Of a stretch of 64,000 bases of DNA, positions 42,947 through 51,500 are shown one piece after another. Location of the stretch: the NCBI GenBank assembly GCA_963702035.1, contig OY969700.1:1550001-1614000 (forward strand), in the 5' to 3' direction. The notes below the pieces were generated by a model, which did not search any database, was not told the origin of the DNA, and worked only from the letters and a program-made list of their open reading frames with translations. Made by a program: the position numbers and the translations under genes. Position 1 is the first letter of the stretch. Each line of letters starts with the position of its first letter. The stretch is from VRUE01 sp963702035 (GTDB lineage Bacteria > Actinomycetota > Thermoleophilia > Solirubrobacterales > 70-9).

Positions 42947-43039
42947 GCGCCGAGCATGGCTTTCCTCGGCTCACGTGTGGCGCGCACAATGTGCCAATAG
43001 TCGCTCGCTAACGCGGCGAATGCGTGCCAGGTCGGTGTT

Positions 43040-43060
43040 TTGGACTCCGTATTGGACTCC
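43040..43060. repeat. Paired TTGGACTCC repeats at right end of island 1
   Basis: TTGGACTCC occurs at 43040-43048 and 43052-43060, 12 bp apart, 74 bp before att copy 2. Such direct repeats next to a tRNA-derived core are candidates for integrase arm-type sites of island 1. I found no matching pair near the left end. Confidence 0.5.
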
Positions 43061-43133
43061 AGGCCCCTGAATCACCGGACCAGCAGCTTCACGGTCGGCA
43101 CCGAAAACCGCCGACGTGCAGGGGAACTCCGAA

Positions 43134-43175
43134 TGGCGAGGGCGGGATTCGAACCCGCGACACCACGATTTTCAG
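43134..43175. mobile_element. att copy 2: 3' part of tRNA-Phe, junction of islands 1 and 2
   Basis: These 42 bp match the tRNA-Phe 3' portion at 55207-55248 with three differences. Two of these form a compensated T-stem pair (C-G here against T-A), which means the sequence came from a different tRNA-Phe allele. The orientation is the same as the other copies. Confidence 0.9.
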
Positions 43176-43281
43176 CTTTCTCAGCCGTTTTCGAGCGTTT
43201 GCGGCTGTTGCGTTTTTCCCTGCTAAATCGCAGCTTTCAACATTCAGCGACCCGCGATTTTCGGCTGTTTTCGGACGGCGC

Positions 43282-43299
43282 GTTGACCTAGTGTTGACC
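43282..43299. repeat. Paired GTTGACC repeats, left end of island 2
   Basis: GTTGACC occurs at 43282-43288 and 43293-43299, 11 bp apart, about 107 bp inside att copy 2. The same pair with the same spacing occurs near the other end at 55137-55154. Likely integrase arm-type binding sites. Confidence 0.65.
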
Positions 43300-43347
43300 T
43301 GAGCGACGTAGACAGCACCCGCTGTGGCCGGCCCTCATCCGGCACTT

Positions 43348-43362
43348 ACGCCTGTCAGGCGT
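43348..43362. terminator. Hairpin at the stop of the 43355 gene
   Basis: ACGCCTG and CAGGCGT pair perfectly over 7 bp with a 1-nt centre (43348-43362), covering the stop codon of the minus-strand membrane-protein gene. No T-tract. Possible terminator. Confidence 0.35.
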
Positions 43363-44224
43363 TGTAGCCACTTTTCCAACCGACATGGTTTGTGCCGAGA
43401 TCACCGATATCGGTCCAATCGGCGATCAGCATGGTCCTTGCTCGGCATTCGACGGTGAGCGTGTCGCTAATCACGGGCTTCGTGGGTCCTGAGGCCATGA
43501 CCTCAACCTTGATGGCCATTCGGTCGGTGACTATGCCATATCCGGCCAGGCCGACAGCCCGACTGGCTTCGGTCCACGCGAAGCCGTGCGGATATGGACC
43601 ATCGCGGACAAAGATCACGGCCAGATAACGAGGGCTTCCATTTCCCGGAAGGTTGACCTCGGTCTCGATGCCATCAGGCCCCTCCCACTCCCCCTGTATC
43701 GCCTGCGTAGGCGAGAACGCTCCCGTCGGATCATCTGGCAAGAAAGTGAGGCGAGCGTGGACCTGACGAGCTTCGGACGCACCTTGAGCATTCGATACAG
43801 GAACGCGAATCACGCGACCACGCTCTTGGAAAGGCTCGCTATCGCCCATGCGAAGGTCGTAGGAAACCGAGTGCTGCGGGATCTCGGCTCGACCGAAGGT
43901 GAGCTGGGGAGAGCTTTCCTCAAGCTTGTCTTCGAGGGTTTCGAGACTGTTCTCGGCATTGCGCCGTTGCGCTTCAACGGATTGGTGGAGCCGATAGGCA
44001 CCCTCCCCCGTAATCAGAAAAAGCACAAGGAGAACCAAGAGCGCTCCCAGCCAAAGCGGGAGATGGACCGCGAAGCCGATAGCGGCTATCAGGGAGCCTC
44101 CGACCAGAACCACGACGACGCTGACGGTCCTCCATAGCGACGGCAGCCCGCGATTGAAGGCGCGCCAGAGAAATACGGTCAGGCCCGCGAGGTGAGTGAG
44201 AAAGCTCCGGATAGCAGAGGGCAC
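43355..44224 (-). CDS. Unknown membrane-anchored protein with C-terminal beta domain
   Basis: This 289-residue protein has two or three N-terminal membrane helices (res ~8-20, ~30-53 and ~55-72). A short coiled coil (HQSVEAQRRNAENSLETLED) follows, then a domain of about 180 residues rich in beta strands (RVIRVPVSNAQGASEARQVH, ARLTFLPDD, YLAVIFVRDG, AIKVEVMASG). I do not recognise a family. It is cargo at the left edge of island 2, downstream of AbiEii on the same strand with a 57-bp gap. An envelope-associated effector or lipoprotein-like stress protein is possible, but the sequence gives no specific evidence. Confidence 0.7.
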   Translation of the reverse strand: MPSAIRSFLTHLAGLTVFLWRAFNRGLPSLWRTVSVVVVLVGGSLIAAIGFAVHLPLWLGALLVLLVLFLITGEGAYRLHQSVEAQRRNAENSLETLEDKLEESSPQLTFGRAEIPQHSVSYDLRMGDSEPFQERGRVIRVPVSNAQGASEARQVHARLTFLPDDPTGAFSPTQAIQGEWEGPDGIETEVNLPGNGSPRYLAVIFVRDGPYPHGFAWTEASRAVGLAGYGIVTDRMAIKVEVMASGPTKPVISDTLTVECRARTMLIADWTDIGDLGTNHVGWKSGYNA

Positions 44225-44281
44225 GAACTGCGACCGTATAGACCGAATACGTCGTAGCGGCGCTCGACTTTTCCGGTGCCC

Positions 44282-45148
44282 CTACTCCCACTGCCGCGCC
44301 GCTGGATTCCAGGTCGCGCCGTCCACATCCTGCAATGCGTCGATGAAGTAGACCACGGCGTCAACGACATCGGTGAAGCGCTCCGGCAGGCCCAACAGGC
44401 CGGAGCGGGTACGGAACGCCTCCCACGGCTGCTGGCGGCTCTCGCGGAGGGTTTCGAGGAGCAGTCCAAGGGGACGCACCTCGTGGCCGCGATGGTCGGC
44501 GACGCTGCGCAGCGCGTCGCGAAGGGGCTCGGCCTCGATGGAATGAATCTGCGAGAGCAGATACACGTCGCCGTAATCGCGGTCGCGGGTGTTGGCGTCG
44601 CCAAGGAACATCATCGTGTCGGCCTTCTCGGCAATCACGCTCTCCAGCGGATAGCCGAGAAGCGGAATGCCTGGATCGCCGAGCAGCGTCGGGTAGTCGA
44701 TCTGCTGTGGCTCGACTGGATCGCCGAAGGACAGATCGAGCCTGAGCTTGAGCTCAGCGCGTCCGAGGCTCGCCGGCAGGCTGAGACGGATGCCCTCGTA
44801 GTCAGCTCCTTCGCGGATCGTGGCGAACGAGATCGCCGCGGTGTCGAACTCGACTCCATCGGCCATCGGGATCGAGGCGACCTCCTTGATCGCGTCCCGG
44901 AGGCTGCGCTCGTCGTTGGCCAGGCCGCGCGCGAGCATGTCAGCGTCTCGCGTCCCGCGCCGCACGTCCAGCACGGCGAGCAGCATCCCACCCTTGAGGA
45001 CGAGCTTGTCGGCAAACCGCGACTCGGCCAGCCGAGCGAGGAACCGCTCGTGGATGTACAGCTCAAAAAGCTGCTGCGTATTGCGGCCCTGGTCGCGGGC
45101 GAGCTTCTGAAGATCGAGATAGGCCCGCTGGGGCGTGCGCTCGGTCAC
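44282..45148 (-). CDS. abiEii: AbiEii-type nucleotidyltransferase toxin
   Basis: This 288-residue protein has the DNA polymerase beta-like motif LVLKGGMLLAVLDVRRGTRDAD (GG, then the D-x-D acidic pair), followed by ELKLRLDLSFGDP and the conserved LGYPLESVIAEKADTM. This is the pattern of AbiEii/AbiGii nucleotidyltransferase toxins that NTP-modify tRNA or other targets and abort phage infection. The ATG overlaps the stop of abiEi by 4 bp. With abiEi it forms a complete type IV-like toxin-antitoxin pair. The gene lies just inside the left end of island 2. Confidence 0.9.
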   Translation of the reverse strand: MTERTPQRAYLDLQKLARDQGRNTQQLFELYIHERFLARLAESRFADKLVLKGGMLLAVLDVRRGTRDADMLARGLANDERSLRDAIKEVASIPMADGVEFDTAAISFATIREGADYEGIRLSLPASLGRAELKLRLDLSFGDPVEPQQIDYPTLLGDPGIPLLGYPLESVIAEKADTMMFLGDANTRDRDYGDVYLLSQIHSIEAEPLRDALRSVADHRGHEVRPLGLLLETLRESRQQPWEAFRTRSGLLGLPERFTDVVDAVVYFIDALQDVDGATWNPAARQWE

Positions 45149-45747
45149 GCCAGCAAAGGCTCCATCGTCTCGGCCACTACGGAGCCGACACGCAGACGAC
45201 GCGCCAGCGCGAGCAGCTCACCCGGCTTGGCATCGCCGCTTTGGAGATACCTGCGGAGCGCACCCAGCGCGAGATCGCGACCCACGCGCGAGCGCAGGCG
45301 CATGAGGTCAACGACCGTCCGCTCCTTAGAGCTGATCGCGATTGCCTCGCCCGAATCGATCTCCTCCATGTTGCGCCCAAGCGAAAACGTCGTGGCAGCG
45401 AAAACATGAACCTGCGTCGGCGGGTAGGCAATCCTCGGGCGATGCCTCCCACGGGCTATCGCCAGGTGAACCGCAGCGGGCATCTCGTCGCTCAGGTCCC
45501 AGAAGCTGGCCGCGGAGTTCAGGCAGATCGTCCCCTCCGGCGCCCGGCGGCACACGGCCACCAGATCGAGATGAGCGGTCGCCGGAGCATCGGCGACGCG
45601 GAAGACGCCGCGCGACAGCTCGATCAGCTCGCCGCTGTCCCGCAGCCGGTACAGGTCCTCCCAGCGGGCACCTCCCTCGATCAGCTCCGAGGCCGATGAG
45701 ATTCCTCCGGCACGACGCGCGATGTCGATCACCTTGCTCGATCGCAT
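45145..45747 (-). CDS. abiEi: AbiEi-type antitoxin/transcriptional regulator
   Basis: This 200-residue protein has an N-terminal winged helix (SSKVIDIARRAGGISSASEL, then YRLRDSGELIELSRGVFRV) and the AbiEi-4 C-terminal domain (EGTICLNSAASFWDLSD, KERTVVDLMRLRSRVG, ALGALRRYLQ). Antitoxins of this family repress their own promoter through inverted repeats and counteract AbiEii. ATG 45747 is chosen over an in-frame GTG 18 bases upstream. It is the first gene of the pair, and the promoter lies in the 41 bp before the integrase stop. Confidence 0.88.
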   Translation of the reverse strand: MRSSKVIDIARRAGGISSASELIEGGARWEDLYRLRDSGELIELSRGVFRVADAPATAHLDLVAVCRRAPEGTICLNSAASFWDLSDEMPAAVHLAIARGRHRPRIAYPPTQVHVFAATTFSLGRNMEEIDSGEAIAISSKERTVVDLMRLRSRVGRDLALGALRRYLQSGDAKPGELLALARRLRVGSVVAETMEPLLA

Positions 45748-45788
45748 GGCTGAAAGTCTACACACCTAGAAGCTACATGTGCAGGATT

Positions 45789-46922
45789 TCATCCAGTAGC
45801 TTCGTCAGCCGCTGGCACGACAACGTCATCCATGAAGGCCGCATCCCCGACCCCGGCGTCCATCAGGTGGACGTAGACCTTCAAGGTAAACCCGGCGTCG
45901 GCGTGGCCCAGCCACTCCGATACCTGCTTCACGTCGCGGCCGGCCTCGAACAGCAGCGAGGCGCAGGTATGGCGGAAGGTGTGGAACGTCACCCAGGGCA
46001 GGCCGGCAGCCTCGACCGCCGGAGCGAGCACTCGACGGCGGAGGTTGCCATCGGAGAGCGGGAACCCCTGCGGGCTGGTGAACACCCGCTCGGCTGCGAC
46101 CTGAGAGCCGCGAGCGATCTTCAGCCGCCGCGCCATGCGGGGCGACAGCGGGATGTCCCGGCGGGACTTCTCGGACTTCAGCGGGCCGATCTCACCGCGG
46201 CAGTCCTGCCGCCGCACAAGCAGGCGCGAATTTAATTCGAGTTCAACGTCCGCCCAGGTCAAGCCGATCGCCTCGCTGATCCGCAGGCCGGTGTGGGCAA
46301 GCAGCTCGAACAGCAAGCGCCACTGCTCGGGGATATGGCCGAGAACGTCAGACAGCTCCCCGCGAGTCATCGCCCGCACTTCCCGGCCGGGCTCCTGGGC
46401 TCTGCGACCGAGGCCGATGCGGACGTTGACGGTCGGGTTCGCCCTGACCGCGCCGTCCTCGACCCCCGTCGCGTACATCGCCTTGACGGGAGCCATGATC
46501 GACCTGACGCTGTTGGCGCGGAGACCAGCGTCGTCAAGGTGGCCGATGAACGCCCGCACGTCCGGCGGCTCGATCTCGTCCAAGCGGCAGCTGCGGAAGT
46601 ACGGGATCGCCCATCGCTCCATATCGCGGCGGTAGATCGCGCGGGTGCGCTCCGACAGGCCGCGCGAGGTGCGGCCCCGGTAGGTGACGATCCACTGCCG
46701 GGCGTAGTCCTCGAACGGCTCGCGCGAGGCGGGCCGCCGCTCGCCCGCCTCGCGCCTCGCCTTCGCCTCTCTCGCCGCCGCCAAGGTGGGGAACGTCTCC
46801 ATCGACTGCCGTCCACGATGCCTCCAGACGACGGCGTAAGCGCACTCGCAGCGACCGCCCGGACAGTCCCGCTGGTGACGGCGGAAGATGCCGGGCGTTG
46901 AGGTCTTGGTCAGCTTGGCCAC
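45789..46922 (-). CDS. int: Tyrosine recombinase/phage integrase of island 2
   Basis: This 377-residue integrase has an N-terminal arm-binding-like domain with a CxxGxCEC zinc-ribbon-type stretch (RDCPGGRCECAYAV, res ~19-32). A SAM-like core-binding domain (res ~68-165) precedes the catalytic domain. The catalytic residues are Arg in AHTGLRISEAIGL, Lys in GPLKSEKSRRDIPL, the HTFRHT box, the His of EWLGHADAG and the nucleophile Tyr in LKVYVHLM. It most likely recombines the tRNA-Phe 3' end. It is unusually far from either end of the element (2.7 kb and 8.3 kb) for a tRNA-site integrase. Confidence 0.93.
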   Translation of the reverse strand: MAKLTKTSTPGIFRRHQRDCPGGRCECAYAVVWRHRGRQSMETFPTLAAAREAKARREAGERRPASREPFEDYARQWIVTYRGRTSRGLSERTRAIYRRDMERWAIPYFRSCRLDEIEPPDVRAFIGHLDDAGLRANSVRSIMAPVKAMYATGVEDGAVRANPTVNVRIGLGRRAQEPGREVRAMTRGELSDVLGHIPEQWRLLFELLAHTGLRISEAIGLTWADVELELNSRLLVRRQDCRGEIGPLKSEKSRRDIPLSPRMARRLKIARGSQVAAERVFTSPQGFPLSDGNLRRRVLAPAVEAAGLPWVTFHTFRHTCASLLFEAGRDVKQVSEWLGHADAGFTLKVYVHLMDAGVGDAAFMDDVVVPAADEATG

Positions 46923-47000
46923 TTCGTTTCCTTTCGCCGCCTACGGTGCAGGGGCTATGTCCATCGAAAGCGCCGCGTGCATCGCCCGCGACTTTGGCCG

Positions 47001-47106
47001 CAGCGGCTTTTCGGGGGCCGAGGCACCCGGACGGACCTTGTGCCCAGCCCCCGTAGGGAGGCCCGCCCGAGTCCCTGCGAAAGCCCCGACCCCCGAAAAG
47101 CCGCTG
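47001..47106. repeat. Long-range 17-bp perfect inverted repeat upstream of integrase
   Basis: A 17-bp arm at 47001-47017 is matched exactly and inverted at 47090-47106, with a 72-bp GC-rich spacer that itself folds (CCCCCG/CGGGGG tracts). It fills the 184-bp gap between the integrase start and the 107-residue gene, whose stop abuts the right arm. It could be a terminator for that operon, a structured RNA, or a site acting in excision or transfer. Confidence 0.6.
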
Positions 47107-47430
47107 TCAACACCAGGCAGACCAGCCGTCCCGCCCGCTCAGGCGCTTGATGTGAAGCGCTGAGCGGCTCGGCAAGACGAGGAAGCCGTTGCTGTGCAGC
47201 AGCCCAGCTATGACGAGATCGCGGACGGCCCGCGCGAGCGCCATACCGCCAAGGAGATCGTCAGGGTTCTCGAACAGCTCGCAGGCGATTGCCGGGAACG
47301 TCAGCAGCACCGGGTATTCGCGCAGGATCACGTCGAGGACGACGCGCTGCAATTCCTCGTCGGTCATGGCGCTGAGCGAGGGGGCGCGGCGCAGGCGGCG
47401 ACGCCAAGCGCCGCCACCGCTCCGCCACAT
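47107..47430 (-). CDS. Small hypothetical protein, winged-helix-like
   Basis: This 107-residue protein has an Arg-rich start (WRSGGGAWRRRLRRAPSLSA). It is followed by a compact helical domain TDEELQRVVLDVILREYPVL, then LARAVRDLVIAGLLHSNGFL and a short basic tail, suggestive of a small winged helix. ATG 47430 overlaps the stop of the upstream gene (TGATG); an internal ATG at 47367 (MTDEELQ) would drop the Arg-rich part. I do not recognise a family. Operon partner of the next gene in island 2. Confidence 0.6.
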   Translation of the reverse strand: MWRSGGGAWRRRLRRAPSLSAMTDEELQRVVLDVILREYPVLLTFPAIACELFENPDDLLGGMALARAVRDLVIAGLLHSNGFLVLPSRSALHIKRLSGRDGWSAWC

Positions 47431-47783
47431 CAGGCCGCCTCCACGCCCAGAGCTGCGAGCAAGCCATGCAGCGCGTCGTGGTGGGCGACAATCTCGGCGT
47501 ACTCGCCCGCCTCGTCGTAGGCGTTCGCCGCCGCCTCGATTGCCGCTCGCGCCGTCTCGTCCGGGACGAGGACCTGACCGCTTGCCACTCCGGACAGAAG
47601 CCGCTCGAATGCGTCGGCCTCCCGCCGGGTGAGGTCGGGGTTCTTCACTCCTTCGGGGTGGTTTAGATCGCTCCGAGCGTCCTCCAACCAGTCGGCCAGC
47701 AGACCGCGGAGGATCGTGACTTGCGAGGGAGGCAGATCGAGCGGCACAGCCCGGCTGCCATGCGTAGGGTTCGTTTCAGCCAT
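47430..47783 (-). CDS. Small hypothetical helical protein
   Basis: This 117-residue, Ala/Leu-rich, acidic helical protein contains PPSQVTILRGLLADWLEDARSD, DLTRREADAFERLLSGVASG and a C-terminal helix ending LLAALGVEAA. No family recognised. It is the first gene of a two-gene minus-strand unit in island 2. The unit is divergent from the XRE regulator, with 157 bp of AT-rich operator-like DNA between. It may be controlled by that regulator. Confidence 0.6.
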   Translation of the reverse strand: MAETNPTHGSRAVPLDLPPSQVTILRGLLADWLEDARSDLNHPEGVKNPDLTRREADAFERLLSGVASGQVLVPDETARAAIEAAANAYDEAGEYAEIVAHHDALHGLLAALGVEAA

Positions 47784-47865
47784 GAGGAGCTTGCTCTCCT
47801 TGTGGTTAGGCCCTCGGTTGGCGTGACAGCGCCGCCGGGGGCCGCTTTTCTTGATCCGAATGACT

Positions 47866-47896
47866 CTAGCAGAGAACAGAGATATATCTCCGCTAG
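47866..47896. promoter_or_regulatory. Divergent promoter/operator of XRE regulator
   Basis: CTAGCAGAGA (47866-47875) and TCTCCGCTAG (47887-47896) form an inverted repeat with one mismatch. The perfect palindrome AGATATATCT lies at 47880-47889. The whole is AT-rich in a GC-rich genome. It lies 45 bp before the XRE ATG and 83 bp before the opposite gene. Likely autoregulatory site. Confidence 0.55.
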
Positions 47897-47940
47897 TTAG
47901 CTCTCTAGATCTGAGTGCCGAAAGTTGAGAGCTTGCTCCA

Positions 47941-48177
47941 ATGGCTCCGTCCGAACAGCCACAACCCGCGATTGGAAAGGCAATCCGCCAGGTCCGAGAG
48001 AAGCGCGGCTTGACTCAAGAAGCGGTGGCACATAACGCGGGCATCACGACCGCCACCTTCGGTGTGATCGAGCGCGGTCTGTCCAACCCGACCTGGGCGA
48101 CCGTCAAGAGCATCGCTGCCGCCCTCGAGGTGTCGATCAGCGAGCTGGCGAAGCTCTCCGAGAAGTTCGAGACGTAG
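47941..48177 (+). CDS. XRE-family HTH regulator
   Basis: This 78-residue protein is a single Cro/CI-type helix-turn-helix: GKAIRQVREKRGLTQEAVAH, then AGITTATFGVIERGLSNPTW, then VKSIAAALEVSISELAKLSE. It is the likely copy-state or transfer regulator of island 2, binding the inverted repeats upstream of its own gene. It is convergent with the DUF433 gene, 15 bp apart. Confidence 0.9.
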   Translation: MAPSEQPQPAIGKAIRQVREKRGLTQEAVAHNAGITTATFGVIERGLSNPTWATVKSIAAALEVSISELAKLSEKFET

Positions 48178-48192
48178 CCGCTCGGAGCGAGA

Positions 48193-48432
48193 TCAGAAAT
48201 CTCGCCGGGAGGCGGCCAACGGCAGCTCTCGCTCACGTACGGCCTCGGCCGCGTAGCGGACCGCCTCGCGCACGTCATCGGGCTCCAGGTCTGGGTAGGC
48301 GCTCACGATCTCGGACTCGCTCATCCCGTCGGCGACCATGCCGACCACGGCCGCTACCGGGATTCGCAGACTGCGCACGCATGGGGTTCCGCCCATCTGA
48401 TCGGGGCGCACCGTGATCCGCGTAAATCCCAT
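48193..48432 (-). CDS. DUF433 antitoxin-like protein
   Basis: This 79-residue protein has the DUF433 pattern: RITVRPDQMGGTPCVRSLRI, PVAAVVGMVADGMSESEIV and AYPDLEPDDVREAVRYAAE. DUF433 proteins usually accompany a PIN-like DUF5615 toxin; none is present beside it here. It is therefore an orphan or has been recruited as a small regulator. It converges with the XRE gene and follows the relaxase gene on the same strand, with 139 bp of hairpins between. Confidence 0.85.
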   Translation of the reverse strand: MGFTRITVRPDQMGGTPCVRSLRIPVAAVVGMVADGMSESEIVSAYPDLEPDDVREAVRYAAEAVRERELPLAASRRDF

Positions 48433-48489
48433 CGACTCAGCCTACCCCCGACCTACCCGCCCAACAGCGCCGCGGCGGGCGGCGGTCAA

Positions 48490-48519
48490 GGGCGCTTGCG
48501 CCCGACCCCCGAAGGGGGT
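48490..48519. terminator. Tandem hairpins downstream of relaxase gene
   Basis: GGGCGC-TT-GCGCCC (48490-48503) is followed immediately by a stem of ACCCCC with GGGGGT (48505-48519). On the minus-strand transcript the second stem reads CCCCC-UUC-GGGGG and contains the stable C(UUCG)G element. They lie 53 bp after the relaxase stop. No U-tract. Likely terminator. Confidence 0.5.
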
Positions 48520-48571
48520 TGACGGCCGCCCGGCGCGGCGCTTCAATCGCCGGTAGGTCGGGGCGCGGGCG

Positions 48572-51500
48572 CTATCGGAAGAGTCCAAGCCCGCGTCTGA
48601 GCGCACGCTCCTTTGCCTTGTGTTGCCCAAGGCCGAGGACACGCTGGGTCTCCATGAGTTGCCGCCGCGCCTGCTCTTGGCGAGCGCGCTCAGCAGAGCC
48701 TTTTGACTCCGGGCCAAAGGCTCGGCTTCGATCCTTGACACCGTTGCGCTGGCGGTAGTGCTCGATGTCGGCGACGCCGCGGTCCCAATGCCAGCGCTTG
48801 TTCGGATCGGCGGGCCTCTCTCCAAGTTCCTTCGTGATGTAGGGGGGTGGAGATATACGGGCGGCCGTAATTGCAAGCTCGCGGCGCTCGGCAAGGACGC
48901 GATCCGTAACGGCCAGCTCCCGCCGTGCGGAACCCGAGGGAACGGGCAGCTCGCGCGCCTCAGCCTCAAGACCGGAGAGCTGTTGCAGGGACCTGGCTTC
49001 GTCGCGGTCGATCCGCGCCATCTCGTCCTTGCGAAAGCGGCGCTTCAGCTCCTGTGCCCTCTCCCGCTGCGCGTCGTAGCGCTCGATCTGGCGCTCGGCC
49101 CGCTCGATCCGCTCCTGCATGTCTCGTAGCTGCCGCTCGGCGCCGGCTTCTCTATTGGCGGCCGCGCGCAGCTCCTCGCTCCTCCCAACCAACTCCTCGG
49201 TGGGAAGGCCGGAGAACTGCGAGCGCAGCGCCGCGTCGTGCGCTGCGAGCTGCGCGCGGTCGCGCTCGGCAGCAGCGGCGATATGGGGCAGGGCATCGGC
49301 GCTGCGATCGGGGGTCGGCGCGATCTCCTCGCGGTGGCTCTGGATCTCCGGGGTCGCATAGATGAAGGTCTCGTCACGACTGCGCGAAGCGGCGACGTAG
49401 AGCTCCTGCTTATCCATCGACGGATCGACCATGACGAACGCCTGGTCAACGGTCGTCCCCTGAGCCGAGTAGGTCGTTACGGCGTAGGCGTGTTCGAGAG
49501 CCGGAGCCTCGGAGTAAGGGTTGGTTCGCGCCAGGTAGTCGGCCTCGACCTCCACGCGCCGCGCTTGGTCGATGCCGTCGAGGACGACGCGGCGCTGCGC
49601 GGCGTCGACCTCGGCCACCTGCCAGCGTTCGCGGTTGTAGATCTCGGCTTGGCGGTCGTTGACGCGGGTGATGACCTGATCGCCGGCGGCAAAGCAGGCA
49701 TCGCCAACTTCGATCTCCTCGGCTCCAAGCTTTTCCTCCTGTCGGCGGACCTCTCGCGCGGTCGCGTTCAGGCGCTCGACATCGCGGTTTCGCTTGGCGA
49801 TCATCACGGCGTCCTCGCCGCGCTCGTATGCCTCGTGCCAGTCGGCCACCATCGCCGTCCGCGTCGCGTCTGAGTTGGGGGCGACCGTGACGCGCTCCTT
49901 GGATACGTAAAGACCGAGGGCGTCGCCGCCCTCTCCCTTGCGGATCAGCTTCGTCGCCTCGCGGTCCACCTTGTGCTCGTGGCGGATCACCTCATCGAGG
50001 TGGACCGGATCGGTGCGCTCGGCGATGGCCCTGAACAGACCGCCCGCCTCGATCTCGCCGAGCTGCTCGGGGTCTCCGACCAGGACCAGCTTCGCCTGGG
50101 CCTGCTCGGCACGGTCGATCAGGCGGGCGAGCCGCGCTGAGTCCACCATCCCGGCCTCGTCGATCACGAGAGCCGATCCCTGGGCCAGCGCCTCCTCGCC
50201 GCCCTCCCGCTTGCCTTGGTCGAATTCAGAGAGCAAGGTGGCGACGCTGACCGCGGGCAGCCCGTCTGAGCGCAGGACACCAGCCGCGCGCCAGGTCGGC
50301 GCCGCGATCCGCAGATCGATCCCGGCCTGCGCCCAACCCTCGGCAGCCGCGACGATGGCATAGGTCTTGCCGGTGCCGGCCTCCCCGATTACGACAGTGA
50401 CTCGCTCAGGATCGGCCAGCAGGCGACGTACCATCTCGCGCTGGTCGGTCTTCAGGGTCGGGCGCGACTCGATCACGCGCGCCGCGATCAGCTCCCCGGC
50501 GGGCGGTGGTCCCTGCGGACGCATGCGCTCGACCGCCGCCAGCGCCTCGCGCTCAAGCTCCCAGATTCGTCGCGTGGTGTAGCGGGGACCTTTGGCAGTC
50601 TCGGCCACCTGGATCACGGAGTCGGCGGCGAGGAATTCATCGGCCATCCGCTCGACGTCCGCTCCCTGCGCGCCGTTTCGCATCGAGTCGGCGACAGCCT
50701 GAATCGCATCGCGGCGGTCGAAGTGGGACTTGCCCTCCGTGACCGCCCTGTCGAGCCGCTGCACAGTGAGAGCCGGGTAGCGCTCGGCAGGGTCCCTGGT
50801 CCCAAGCGTCCGCTCGATCGCCTCCCGGTCGAGCCCGATCTCATCTGCTTTGGATCGCCAGCGCTGACGCAGCTCGACCTGTGAGATGTCGGCCTCCTTC
50901 GGCTTGCGAGTGGCGAGCGTCGCCACCTGGCGCGAGGCCGCCGAGGCGTTCTCTCCCACCGCCTCGAGTATTTCGGCGCGGCGCGTGGAGAAGGCGCGCA
51001 GGTGCTCGTCGGCGAAGCCCTCGATCTCGGCGATGCCCTTGCGGGTTGGCTGCCACTCGACCCCGAGGCGACGGCTCAGCTCGTCGCGAAGGTGAGCCTC
51101 GTAGATGTAGCTGGCGGTGGTCGCGTGGTCATAGATCGCCGGGTGGTAGAGGCGGGTCCAGCGGCCATCCGCTTTGGTCGCGTTGGCGACGAGAACGTGG
51201 GTGTGGAGCTGTGGATCGCCGTTGCGAGAGGAGCGGTGGACGTAGGCGGCGGCGAGATAGCCGTTGCCCTTGACGAATTCCGAGCCTCCCGCGCCGCGCC
51301 GGGTCCAGCACGCCTCGCGCTGCATGTAGGAGAGGGCGGCCTGGACGGCTTCTCGGTGGGCGGCTTTGACCTCTACGGCGATGTCGGTTCCACCGAGGCC
51401 CCAAAGAAGCGAGACGGACTTCGGAGCCGAGAAGGTGAGATCGAAGCCGGGAACCGAGCCGCTGGCCGGCACGCCGCTCGTTCCCAACAATGGCTCCCCG

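Larger units (their letters stand above)
35659..43133. mobile_element. Island 1: defence-gene island without an integrase
   Basis: The segment lies between two direct repeats of the tRNA-Phe 3' end. It contains a remnant SRPBCC gene, the GHKL ATPase plus RHH/winged-helix pair, a Mug-like glycosylase and a XamI-type restriction-modification pair. No integrase, relaxase or transposase is visible inside it, so it is either a decayed element or cargo once moved by an integrase acting in trans. From 35701 to 35938 I see no gene. Confidence 0.75.

Noticed and set aside
35659..43175. Additional tRNA genes at 35659 and 43134
   Set aside because: Only the 3' half matches tRNA-Phe; acceptor 5' strand and D-arm are missing, so these are att copies.
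44276..45409. 377-residue plus-strand ORF opposite AbiEi/AbiEii
   Set aside because: Complete shadow of two well-supported minus-strand genes.
46888..47163. 91-residue plus-strand ORF over the integrase start
   Set aside because: Runs through the inverted repeat, is Pro/Ala-rich with no motif, and conflicts with the integrase 5' end.
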